From: an uncultured Erysipelotrichaceae bacterium
GTDB taxonomy: Bacteria > Bacillota_I > Bacilli_A > RFN20 > CAG-826
DNA length: 12,869 nt
Reading direction: 5' to 3'
Assembly (NCBI GenBank): GCA_902801805.1
Contig: CADCJP010000018.1
Coordinates: 3,457-16,325, forward strand
The position numbers and the translations under genes are program-made. Positions within the stretch are counted from its first letter, which is position 1, and each line of letters starts with the position of its first letter. Below, in pieces: positions 6,194 through 12,234 of the stretch. Below the pieces are notes generated by a model, which saw only the letters and a list, made by a program, of their open reading frames with translations, made no database searches and was not told the origin of the DNA.

Positions 6194-8137
6194 TTACTTG
6201 ACCTCCTTGATGAAAGTATCGACTTTATTGAAGTCAACGTTCTCTTCGACCCACGCTCTTCTAATACCAGCGTCACGGCCCATCAAAACGGTAACTCTCT
6301 TTTCTGCTAAGAATGGATCATCAATCTCAACACGGACTAATAATCTGGTCTTTGGATCCATTGTTGTTTCTTTAAGTTGGATAGCGTCCATTTCACCAAG
6401 ACCTTTATATCTGGAGACTTTATAACCACTACCAACTTTCTTTTTGGCTTGTTCCAAGCCATCATCATCCCAAGCATACTCTTGGGTGACTTTTTTGCCA
6501 TCTTCTTTATAGACACGATAAAGAGGTGGAACAGCAATATAAACATGACCAGATGTGATAAGCTGACGCATATAATGATAGAAGAACGTTAATAATAACG
6601 TTTGGATATGCGCACCATCGGTATCAGCATCGGTCATGATGATGATTTTGCCGTATTTGATATCATCTAAATCGAAGTTTTGTCCAAAACCCGCACCAAT
6701 AGTATTAATGATGGTTGCAATTTCTTCGTTATGGACTAATTTTTCCATAGAAATGGAGTCTGTATTAAGTGGTTTACCACGAAGTGGTAAGATTGCTTGA
6801 TGTAATCTATCTCTACCTTTCTTAGCGGTACCACCAGCGGAATCACCTTCAACGATGAATAATTCGTTTTTAGCGTATTCTTTGCTCTGTGCTGGAGTTA
6901 ATTTGTCACTCAAAATAACTTCTTGTTTTGGTTTTTTGTTACTTCTTGCTTCTTCTTTAGCTTTTCTAGCGGCTAATCTAGCGTTTTGAGAAGCCACACA
7001 CTTATTGATGAAGTTAAGTGTGAATTCTTTGTTTTCTAAAAGATAATAAGTAAACTTATTATAAATGAAATTGGAAACCACTGAAACGGCTTGAGGAGTA
7101 CCTAATTTACCTTTGGTTTGGCCTTCAAATTCAAGCAAAGCTTCTGGGATTTTTAATGATACAACAGCAGTTAAACCTTCTCTAATATCACTACCTTCGA
7201 GCTTTTTACCTTTAGTTAATTTGAATTGTTCAGCGAAATCATTCACGGCTTTAGCGATACCTGTTCTAAAACCGGTTTCGTGAGTACCACCATCTCTTGT
7301 TCTTACGTTATTAACGTAAGAGTAGATAGTTTCGTTATAGTCTTCGTTGCAGTATTGTAAGGCAATTTCAATGTCGATTTGTGTTTCTTCATCTGTATCA
7401 GAGAAGCTGATCACTGGGGACATTGGTTGCTTATTGATATTGACGTTATTGATATATTCCACTAAGCCGTTTTCATACAAAAAGTTTTGAGTTTGTCCGG
7501 TTTTTTCGTCAGTTAGGACAAATTCCACGCCTTTCATTAAGAAGGCACTTTCTTGTAAGTGGCTAGCGATTGTATCCCATTTGAATTCAACAGTTGAGAA
7601 GATAGTAGCATCTGGTTTGAATCTCACTAAAGTACCATGTTTCTTACATGTACCAACAACTTCAAGAGGAACGACAAGATTACCACCATTTTCGAATTTA
7701 AGGTGATAAATGCTTCCGTCTTGATAGACATTAATGTCTATCCATTCACTTAAAGCGTTAGTAACTGAGGCACCAACACCGTGTAAACCTGCAGCGGATT
7801 TATAAACAGCGTTATTGAATTTACCACCAGCGTGGAGTTCAGTAAAAACAACTTCGACCGCTGGTCGACCAGTTTCTTTATTGATACCCACAGGAATGCC
7901 ACGACCTTCGTCTAGGACACTAATGGATCCGTCTTTATGCATGGTGACGCAAATCTTCTTACCATAACCAGATAAGGCTTCGTCCACTGCATTATCGACA
8001 ACTTCCCAGACTAGGTGATGGAGACCGGCACTATTGGTTGAACCGATGTACATAGCAGGTCTTTTTCGGACACCCTCAAGACCCTTCATCACATGAATAT
8101 CATCAGCTGTATATGTTGTTTTTTTGATATCAGACAC
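6194..8137 (-). CDS. parE: DNA topoisomerase IV subunit B
   Basis: The ATPase subunit of topoisomerase IV. From the GTG at 8137 it has 647 residues, the normal ParE size. The GHKL ATPase shows E45 and N49 in WEVVDNAVDEA, DEGRGIP (76-82) and the ATP lid AAGLHGVGASVTNALS (115-130). The transducer carries QTKGKLGTP (340-348). The TOPRIM domain has EGDSAGG with E430, and DADTD (503-507). Sequences such as KLTPAQS before the TOPRIM motif favour ParE over GyrB. The frame stays open to a TTG at 8185, but GTG is preferred: the protein then begins as relatives do, GGG of an AAAGGGA site lies 9 bases upstream, and a TATAAT at 8163-8168 falls inside the longer version. It is cotranscribed with parC and divergent from plsY, a gene order shared with other Bacilli. 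Confidence 0.95.
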   Translation of the reverse strand: MSDIKKTTYTADDIHVMKGLEGVRKRPAMYIGSTNSAGLHHLVWEVVDNAVDEALSGYGKKICVTMHKDGSISVLDEGRGIPVGINKETGRPAVEVVFTELHAGGKFNNAVYKSAAGLHGVGASVTNALSEWIDINVYQDGSIYHLKFENGGNLVVPLEVVGTCKKHGTLVRFKPDATIFSTVEFKWDTIASHLQESAFLMKGVEFVLTDEKTGQTQNFLYENGLVEYINNVNINKQPMSPVISFSDTDEETQIDIEIALQYCNEDYNETIYSYVNNVRTRDGGTHETGFRTGIAKAVNDFAEQFKLTKGKKLEGSDIREGLTAVVSLKIPEALLEFEGQTKGKLGTPQAVSVVSNFIYNKFTYYLLENKEFTLNFINKCVASQNARLAARKAKEEARSNKKPKQEVILSDKLTPAQSKEYAKNELFIVEGDSAGGTAKKGRDRLHQAILPLRGKPLNTDSISMEKLVHNEEIATIINTIGAGFGQNFDLDDIKYGKIIIMTDADTDGAHIQTLLLTFFYHYMRQLITSGHVYIAVPPLYRVYKEDGKKVTQEYAWDDDGLEQAKKKVGSGYKVSRYKGLGEMDAIQLKETTMDPKTRLLVRVEIDDPFLAEKRVTVLMGRDAGIRRAWVEENVDFNKVDTFIKEVK

Positions 8138-8150
8138 TATATTTTTCCCT

Positions 8151-8185
8151 TTGCAAGACTTAATTATATACAAATTAAGTTGCAA
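8151..8185. repeat. Inverted repeat overlapping the divergent parE and plsY promoters
   Basis: CTTAATT (8159-8165) and AATTAAG (8173-8179) form a perfect 7-bp stem with a 7-base loop. TTGCAA flanks it on both sides (8151-8156 and 8180-8185), giving 13 matched positions with a 2-base bulge. It covers the parE -10 and the candidate plsY -35, so a protein or cruciform here could influence both genes. Confidence 0.45.
8163..8168 (-). promoter_or_regulatory. Candidate parE -10 box
   Basis: A perfect TATAAT on the minus strand. Transcription would start near 8155, about 18 bases before the GTG start. No good -35 is seen at 17 or 18 bases spacing. Confidence 0.45.
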
Positions 8186-8207
8186 ATATAAAGCATTTTA
8201 GTAGAAT
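8180..8207 (+). promoter_or_regulatory. Candidate plsY promoter
   Basis: TTGCAA (8180-8185) and TAGAAT (8202-8207) are separated by 16 bases. The expected start near 8214 gives a 5' leader of about 20 bases that contains the GGAGG site of plsY. Confidence 0.5.
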
Positions 8208-8234
8208 AAATAAGTACGATTTGGAGGTACAAAA

Positions 8235-9014
8235 ATGAATATATTTGTAAATATATTGGTGCCAGTGATTTGTTTGCTAATTGGTTACCTTATGGGTAGT
8301 GCAAACATCTCAATTCCGTTAGGAAAAATGGTCTTTAAGCAAGATCCACGTGAATTTGGTTCACATAATCCAGGTGCCACAAACTGTGGTCGCTTATGGG
8401 GCAAAAAATACTTCCTTATCGTTTTCTTCTTTGACGTATTTAAAACAATTTCACCACTTTACATCTGTTGGGCGATTTTATCATTCGTTCCATTTAATAA
8501 TGGTTTACCATTATTACCAAGTGCCTCTCAAATGTATGCTGGGAACGTTGATGGTTACATGATTCAATGGCCAGTCTATTGGGTCGCTGTTGTCGGCGCG
8601 ATGCTTGGCGGTATCTACCCATGCTTCATTGGCTTCAAAGGTGGTAAAGCTGCCTCATGTATGGTGGGAATTACCTTGACTACATCTTGGTTATTTGGCG
8701 TTATTGGCGCGTTATCATATTATTTCACATTAAAGAAATCAGGCTATGTTTCCTTAGCCTCCATCATCACTTCAATTATTAACGCTGTGGTGACTTGGAT
8801 CTGGGCAATTCTCCTATTACTCAAAGTCATTCCAGTGAATACTTATTGGTTATTCTTTGTTAACTGGGCGCCACTTCTTTACTGCAATTTTGTCTATGCC
8901 ATTTTGATGACAATTATCAGCATTGTTTTGATCATCAGACACCGCACAAACATCGGTAGAATCAAAGCCGGTAACGAAAGACAAATCACTTGGATGAAAG
9001 TAAAAAGCAAGTAA
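8235..9014 (+). CDS. plsY: Glycerol-3-phosphate acyltransferase PlsY
   Basis: An integral membrane enzyme that transfers an acyl group from acyl-phosphate to glycerol-3-phosphate, forming lysophosphatidate, the first step of phospholipid synthesis. Conserved motifs are GSAN at 21-24, FGSHNPGATN (41-50), the glycine-rich FKGGKAAS (134-141) and HRTNIGRIKAGNE (236-248). Hydrophobic stretches at about 5-22, 60-83, 113-131, 141-165, 175-197 and 215-235 fit the multi-pass fold. At 259 residues it is longer than the roughly 200 typical of Bacilli; much of the excess is a loop at about 84-112 between the first two motifs. The usual KGGKG-type loop has Ala at the last position. The ATG is preceded by GGAGG at 7 bases. 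It is divergent from parE and ends at its own terminator. Confidence 0.93.
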   Translation: MNIFVNILVPVICLLIGYLMGSANISIPLGKMVFKQDPREFGSHNPGATNCGRLWGKKYFLIVFFFDVFKTISPLYICWAILSFVPFNNGLPLLPSASQMYAGNVDGYMIQWPVYWVAVVGAMLGGIYPCFIGFKGGKAASCMVGITLTTSWLFGVIGALSYYFTLKKSGYVSLASIITSIINAVVTWIWAILLLLKVIPVNTYWLFFVNWAPLLYCNFVYAILMTIISIVLIIRHRTNIGRIKAGNERQITWMKVKSK

Positions 9015-9050
9015 TTAATTAGTAGAGTTAATAACTTTGTTATTATAGAC

Positions 9051-9080
9051 AAAAGCACTCATGACCGAGTGCTTTTTATT
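9051..9080 (+). terminator. plsY terminator, probably bidirectional
   Basis: AAAAGCACTC (9051-9060) pairs with GAGTGCTTTT (9067-9076) in a perfect 10-bp stem around ATGACC, followed by TATT. The A-run on its left gives Ts after the hairpin on the minus strand too, so it could stop transcription from both sides. Confidence 0.85.
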
Positions 9081-9081
9081 T

Positions 9082-9387
9082 TCTTTAGTTTTAAGCGCCT
9101 TTAGACCACCATTTGCGATGCCGACAAAGGAATACTCATGACTTGCATTTTTGACATCCGATATGAACGGTTTTAAGCGGTCAAATTAACCAATAATAAC
9201 AAGAATGGATAGTTTATTAAATGAGCGTTGGTAATCCACCATTATCACTTGCTTTGTTTCTTTGTGTAGCGCATTAGACAAATAGATATAAGGAATAATA
9301 TAAAGCGGTTCTTTAAGGCTTCTTCCGTGACTTTGAATAACAAGTCACCATTATCTCTTTTGTGTCTCTAGACGCCCAAAAAGGCAT
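9082..9387 (-). pseudogene. Decayed coding remnant of unknown function
   Basis: This gap of about 300 bases has no intact gene, but the minus strand reads as broken protein. One frame (9364-9302) gives DNGDLLFKVTEEALKNRF. After a frameshift near 9300 the next frame gives IPYIYLSNALHKETKQVIM and then VDYQRSFNKLSILVIIG. An in-frame TAA (9188-9186) interrupts it, and the same frame continues with FDRLKPFISDVKNASHEY and SFVGIANGGLKALKTKE. An ATG at 9387 starts MPFWASRDTKEIM in another frame, and an in-frame TAG lies just before the first segment. The composition is protein-like (mixed charged and hydrophobic, soluble). I do not recognise the family. The remnant runs into the plsY terminator. It lies just downstream of the yneF terminator, so it may be a dead downstream neighbour. 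Confidence 0.45.
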
Positions 9388-9412
9388 AATAAAAACACTC
9401 TTACGAGTGTTA
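9388..9412 (-). terminator. Terminator of the efp-yneF unit
   Basis: On the minus strand AACACTC (9411-9405) pairs with GAGTGTT (9400-9394) around a GTAA loop, followed by TTTTATTAT. It starts right after the yneF stop codon. Confidence 0.8.
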
Positions 9413-9634
9413 TTATTTTTGGTTCATGTTTCTCATGATTTCACGAATTTGTTTTTCGCTTGGGGTTCTGCCCATGCTTCTAAACATCGCGCGAATCATT
9501 TTTTCATTGACCGGTGGGTTGTCTCTGAGTTGCTTTTGGAAAATGTAGCGGGTCACAAAGAAGCCCGCGACTGCACCACCAATAATGGCTAAGACAATCC
9601 AAAGAATGAATTGCCAAATTTGGATTTCAAACAT
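9413..9634 (-). CDS. yneF: YneF family (UPF0154) small membrane protein
   Basis: A 73-residue protein with one N-terminal membrane helix (about 8-28, WQFILWIVLAIIGGAVAGFF) and a basic cytoplasmic tail. The family signature is the NPPVNEKMIRAMFRSMGRTPSEKQI segment starting at residue 39. Its exact job is not known. It is common in Bacilli and its length is normal. The ATG follows the efp stop by 15 bases, with GGTGG 8 bases upstream, so it is probably read with efp. Its stop codon abuts the terminator hairpin. Confidence 0.9.
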   Translation of the reverse strand: MFEIQIWQFILWIVLAIIGGAVAGFFVTRYIFQKQLRDNPPVNEKMIRAMFRSMGRTPSEKQIREIMRNMNQK

Positions 9635-9649
9635 AGTTCAATCCACCCA

Positions 9650-10207
9650 TTAGGCTCTGCCGTCGTATTCGCCAGTATCTGTACGAACAAGAACTTCTTC
9701 GCCTTCTTCAATGAATAATGGGACTCTGACCACTAAGCCTGTTTCTAATGTAGCTGGCTTTGTTGGTTTGTTGACTGTATCACCTCTGACGCCTGGATCA
9801 CATTGTGTAATCTTTAATGTGACTTTAGCAGGTAAGTTGACACCGAGGATTTCACCATCATAAGAAGTAATTTCCACGACTTCGTCACCTTTTAAGAATT
9901 GTTTTTCCCATTGGAGACGTTCAGCTGGGATTTCGACTTGTTCATAAGTTTCTTGATCCATGAAGACAAAGAAATCGCCGCTGTCATAGAGATATTGCAT
10001 TTGTCTTTTGTCTAAACGAACGTTTTCAACCATGTAACCAGAGTTACGGGCTAATTCGTTAATTGTACCTGTACGGACGTTTTTAACTTTGACTTTAGCA
10101 ACCATCTTTCTCATCGCAGTTTTATTTAATAAAATATCTAAAACTTGGTATAAATTGTTTTCATCAATGAAATAGTTGCCTGGTCTTAATTCTGTAACAT
10201 TAACCAT
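9650..10207 (-). CDS. efp: Translation elongation factor P
   Basis: EF-P binds between the ribosomal P and E sites and helps peptide bond formation at consecutive prolines. The chosen ATG gives 185 residues, the canonical length, opening MVNVTELRPG. An upstream TTG at 10228 would add seven residues unlike the family, so I reject it. The three beta-barrel domains are recognisable: NVRTGTINE at about 43-51, MQYLYDSGDFFVFMD, and the C-terminal PGVRGDT...KPATLETG...VPLFIEEGE. The domain I loop that normally carries a modifiable Lys (PGKG in B. subtilis) reads K29-T-A-M32-R33-K34-M, so the exact Lys position appears to be Met. An AAAGGAAA site lies 12 bases upstream and a good promoter precedes it. 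Confidence 0.95.
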   Translation of the reverse strand: MVNVTELRPGNYFIDENNLYQVLDILLNKTAMRKMVAKVKVKNVRTGTINELARNSGYMVENVRLDKRQMQYLYDSGDFFVFMDQETYEQVEIPAERLQWEKQFLKGDEVVEITSYDGEILGVNLPAKVTLKITQCDPGVRGDTVNKPTKPATLETGLVVRVPLFIEEGEEVLVRTDTGEYDGRA

Positions 10208-10243
10208 ATAATTTAACTTTCCTTTCAATAAAATTCCTTGAAT

Positions 10244-10271
10244 ATTATATCAAATATTCATTATTTGACAA
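10244..10271 (-). promoter_or_regulatory. efp promoter
   Basis: On the minus strand TTGTCA (10271-10266) and a perfect TATAAT (10249-10244) are 16 bases apart. The -35 lies inside the last codons of the upstream hydrolase gene. The start near 10237 leaves a leader of about 30 bases, so efp-yneF can be transcribed independently. Confidence 0.7.
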
Positions 10272-10893
10272 ATGGATTTACTCTTCTCTCTATGCTTAGA
10301 GTAGAAGATGGGCCATGTCCCCCATAGATTTTGGTCTCGTTTGGTAAGGCTAATATCTTCGCCATTGAGCGGTTGAACTCCTTTGGCATTGCGCTTGGTA
10401 AATCGCTTCTACCAACCCCATGCATAATGATGAAATCACCAGCAAAAAGTAGACCACTATCTTTTAAGTAATAACACACTGAACCTGAGGTATGATAAGG
10501 GACGGCAATTACTTTAATATCTTCACTTAAAAAGTGAAGAACTTCGTTATCCGCTAAGGTGTTTGCCTTGCTTTTAACAATACCATTTTCCCCTAAAAAA
10601 TCACCACAATTAGCGTATGTATCTGTAAGCTTATCTTCATCATCAAAGCCGATGTATAAAGGCGCATTAAAAGTGTCGACTAATAAATCTGCGCCACGCA
10701 TATGATCGATATGACCGTGCGTTAGGAGAACAGCTTTAAGGTTAAGATTATTTTTCTTTATATAATTAACGATTCCGGGATATTCTTTGGAAGGGTCGAT
10801 GACTACACAGTTGTTCTCTTGGTCATATAAAAGATAGGTGTTTGAGAATAAACCATCATCTTCTTCGTATATGAATGGAACAACCTTAATCAT
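10261..10893 (-). CDS. Metallo-beta-lactamase-fold hydrolase, glyoxalase II-like (YqgX type)
   Basis: A 210-residue metallo-hydrolase related to hydroxyacylglutathione hydrolases. The dinuclear metal site is complete: H59, H61, D63 and H64 in THGHIDH, H134 in PYHTSGSVCYYL, D153 in FAGDFI and H193 in GGHG. LFAGDFIIMHGVGRSDLP and the final ERRVNPFV are typical of YqgX-like proteins in Bacilli. The natural substrate cannot be read from sequence; thioester hydrolysis such as S-lactoyl derivatives is the usual suggestion. The ATG at 10893 is preferred over a GTG two codons upstream because MIKVVPF matches the family opening. No Shine-Dalgarno sequence precedes either, and the start lies just behind the rpmG terminator, so its expression depends on read-through or on an unseen promoter. 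Confidence 0.85.
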   Translation of the reverse strand: MIKVVPFIYEEDDGLFSNTYLLYDQENNCVVIDPSKEYPGIVNYIKKNNLNLKAVLLTHGHIDHMRGADLLVDTFNAPLYIGFDDEDKLTDTYANCGDFLGENGIVKSKANTLADNEVLHFLSEDIKVIAVPYHTSGSVCYYLKDSGLLFAGDFIIMHGVGRSDLPSAMPKEFNRSMAKILALPNETKIYGGHGPSSTLSIERRVNPFVK

Positions 10894-10899
10894 AGGCAC

Positions 10900-10921
10900 A
10901 AAAAAATAGGCATAGCCTATT
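10900..10921 (-). terminator. rpmG terminator, possible attenuator before the hydrolase gene
   Basis: On the minus strand AATAGGC (10921-10915) pairs with GCCTATT (10911-10905) over a 3-base loop, and a run of seven Ts reaches 10900. The hairpin overlaps the rpmG stop codon, and the next gene's start lies only 7 bases beyond the T-run. Confidence 0.75.
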
Positions 10922-11087
10922 ATTTCTTTTTCTCACGATGGAGAGTAACTTTTTTGCAACGTGGGCAATACTTCTTTAATTCTAAACGATCAGCGTGTTT
11001 CTTTTTATTTTTAGAAGTGAGGTAATTTTCCTCGCCACATTCTGTGCATTTAAGTGTTAATGAGATTCTATCATCTTTGCTTGCCAT
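10920..11087 (-). CDS. rpmG: 50S ribosomal protein L33, zinc-binding form
   Basis: A 55-residue ribosomal protein L33 of the large subunit near the E site. Two CxxC pairs, C14/C17 and C41/C44, mark the zinc-binding type. [35 protein letters not shown] and the basic tail are diagnostic. The reading frame extends 19 codons upstream, but the ATG at 11087 is right: a strong GAAGGAGA sits 8 bases upstream and the longer version would cover the promoter. In many Firmicutes rpmG is followed by secE-nusG; here it is followed by a terminator and an unrelated hydrolase. It is divergent from ispG. Confidence 0.95.
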   Translation of the reverse strand: MASKDDRISLTLKCTECGEENYLTSKNKKKHADRLELKKYCPRCKKVTLHREKKK

Positions 11088-11116
11088 TTGATTTTCTCCT
11101 TCAAAGTCGCTTAAAT

Positions 11117-11144
11117 ATCTTACCACAGGTAAAATATAATGCAA
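11117..11144 (-). promoter_or_regulatory. rpmG promoter
   Basis: On the minus strand TTGCAT (11144-11139) and TAAGAT (11122-11117) are 16 bases apart, with TGTGG just before the -10. The start near 11110 gives a short leader containing the strong ribosome site. Confidence 0.6.
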
Positions 11145-11170
11145 ATATATTTTTTATGAATAAACTAGGT

Positions 11171-11176
11171 TATAAT
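11171..11176 (+). promoter_or_regulatory. ispG -10 box placed for a leaderless mRNA
   Basis: A perfect TATAAT ends 8 bases before the ispG ATG at 11185. A normal start point would fall at about 11183, leaving almost no leader. The -35 region (about 11148-11155) is only T-rich and matches the consensus poorly. Confidence 0.55.
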
Positions 11177-11184
11177 ATCGGCAT

Positions 11185-12234
11185 ATGAAAAGAACAGAAA
11201 CTAAACAAGTGAAAATTGGTCGTCTTTTAATAGGCGGACAGAATAAAGTTTTAATCCAATCCATGTGTAAGCATAAAACTTCACACATCGATGAAGTTGT
11301 TAAAGAAATCAATGAATGCGCAGCATTAGGCGCTGATTTAATGCGTTTATCGGTCTTAGATGAAGAAGACGCTCAAGCTTTTAAGGAAATCAAAAAACAA
11401 GTGAAGATCCCTCTTATCGCGGACATCCACTTCAATCCTGATTTTGCCATTATGGCGATTAAAAATGGCGTCAGCAAAATTAGACTTAATCCAGGAAACA
11501 TCAATAATGAAGCCAAAATTAAAGAAATCGTTGAACTAGCGAAAAAGAAGAATGTCGCTATTCGAGTTGGCGCTAATTCAGGCTCAGTAAACCAAGATGT
11601 CGATAAATTTGATATTCCTTTATCTCATAAATTAGTGTTTTCTGTTAAAAAGCATGTCGAATTATTAGAAAAATATGATTTTCACAATATCGTTATCTCT
11701 TTAAAGGCTAGTAACGTTAAAGAAACAATCGATGCTTATCGTATTGCTAGTGAAATCTTCCCATATCCATTACACATTGGTTTAACTGAAGCTGGTCCTT
11801 TAGATATTTCCTTAATTAGAAGCACCGCTGCTTTATCACCTCTTCTTTTAGAAGGTATCGGTGACACAATTAGAATTTCTATTACCGGTAAAGCCCAAGA
11901 TGAAGTCATCGCTGCGAAACGTTTACTTCACGACTGTGGTTTATACGATAATTATCCTACATTAGTCTCTTGTCCAACATGTGGCAGAACCCAAGTTAAT
12001 GTTAAAGAGCTAGGCAAGAAAGTCTTCAAGTACTTAGAAGATAACAATATTAATCTTCACGTTGCATGTATGGGCTGTGTAGTCAATGGGCCAGGTGAAG
12101 CTAAAGGCGCAGACATCGGTATTGCCGGTGGCAAAGGTCAATATGTCATCTTCAGAAAAGGCGAAGTCATAAAAAAAGTGCCAGAAGCCGAAGCCTATGA
12201 CGCTTTAATTGAAGAAATTAATAAATTACGCTAG
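11185..12234 (+). CDS. ispG: 4-hydroxy-3-methylbut-2-en-1-yl diphosphate synthase (flavodoxin or ferredoxin)
   Basis: IspG (GcpE) converts MEcPP to HMBPP in the MEP isoprenoid pathway using a [4Fe-4S] cluster. The 349-residue protein has the bacterial two-domain form. The TIM barrel contains VLIQSM (22-27), ADIHFNPDFA (79-88), IRLNPGNI (99-106), GANSGS (129-134) and GLTEAG (199-204). The cluster domain supplies C263 and C266 in SCPTCGR, C298 in MGCVVNGPGE and E305. The opening MKRTETKQVKIG matches relatives, so the start is firm even though no Shine-Dalgarno sequence precedes it and the mRNA looks leaderless. QSM is followed by CKHKT, where many relatives have TNTKT or TNTRT. It is divergent from rpmG. 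The TAG stop lies within the convergent endonuclease gene (9-base overlap). The rest of the MEP pathway is not in this window. Confidence 0.96.
   Translation: MKRTETKQVKIGRLLIGGQNKVLIQSMCKHKTSHIDEVVKEINECAALGADLMRLSVLDEEDAQAFKEIKKQVKIPLIADIHFNPDFAIMAIKNGVSKIRLNPGNINNEAKIKEIVELAKKKNVAIRVGANSGSVNQDVDKFDIPLSHKLVFSVKKHVELLEKYDFHNIVISLKASNVKETIDAYRIASEIFPYPLHIGLTEAGPLDISLIRSTAALSPLLLEGIGDTIRISITGKAQDEVIAAKRLLHDCGLYDNYPTLVSCPTCGRTQVNVKELGKKVFKYLEDNNINLHVACMGCVVNGPGEAKGADIGIAGGKGQYVIFRKGEVIKKVPEAEAYDALIEEINKLR

Noticed and set aside
3560..8137. DNA gyrase GyrA/GyrB instead of ParC/ParE
   Set aside because: There is no GyrA box, the motifs around the active tyrosine and TOPRIM domain are of topoisomerase IV type, and the plsY neighbour is typical of parE-parC.
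8138..8185. Longer parE starting at TTG 8185
   Set aside because: The extra 16 residues do not resemble ParE N-termini and would overlap the likely -10 box; the GTG at 8137 has a ribosome site.
10208..10228. Longer efp starting at TTG 10228
   Set aside because: The added codons cover the AAAGGAAA ribosome site, and the ATG at 10207 gives the canonical 185 residues.
11088..11144. Longer rpmG with 19 extra codons
   Set aside because: It would cover the strong Shine-Dalgarno sequence and the promoter, and L33 is normally about 50-55 residues.
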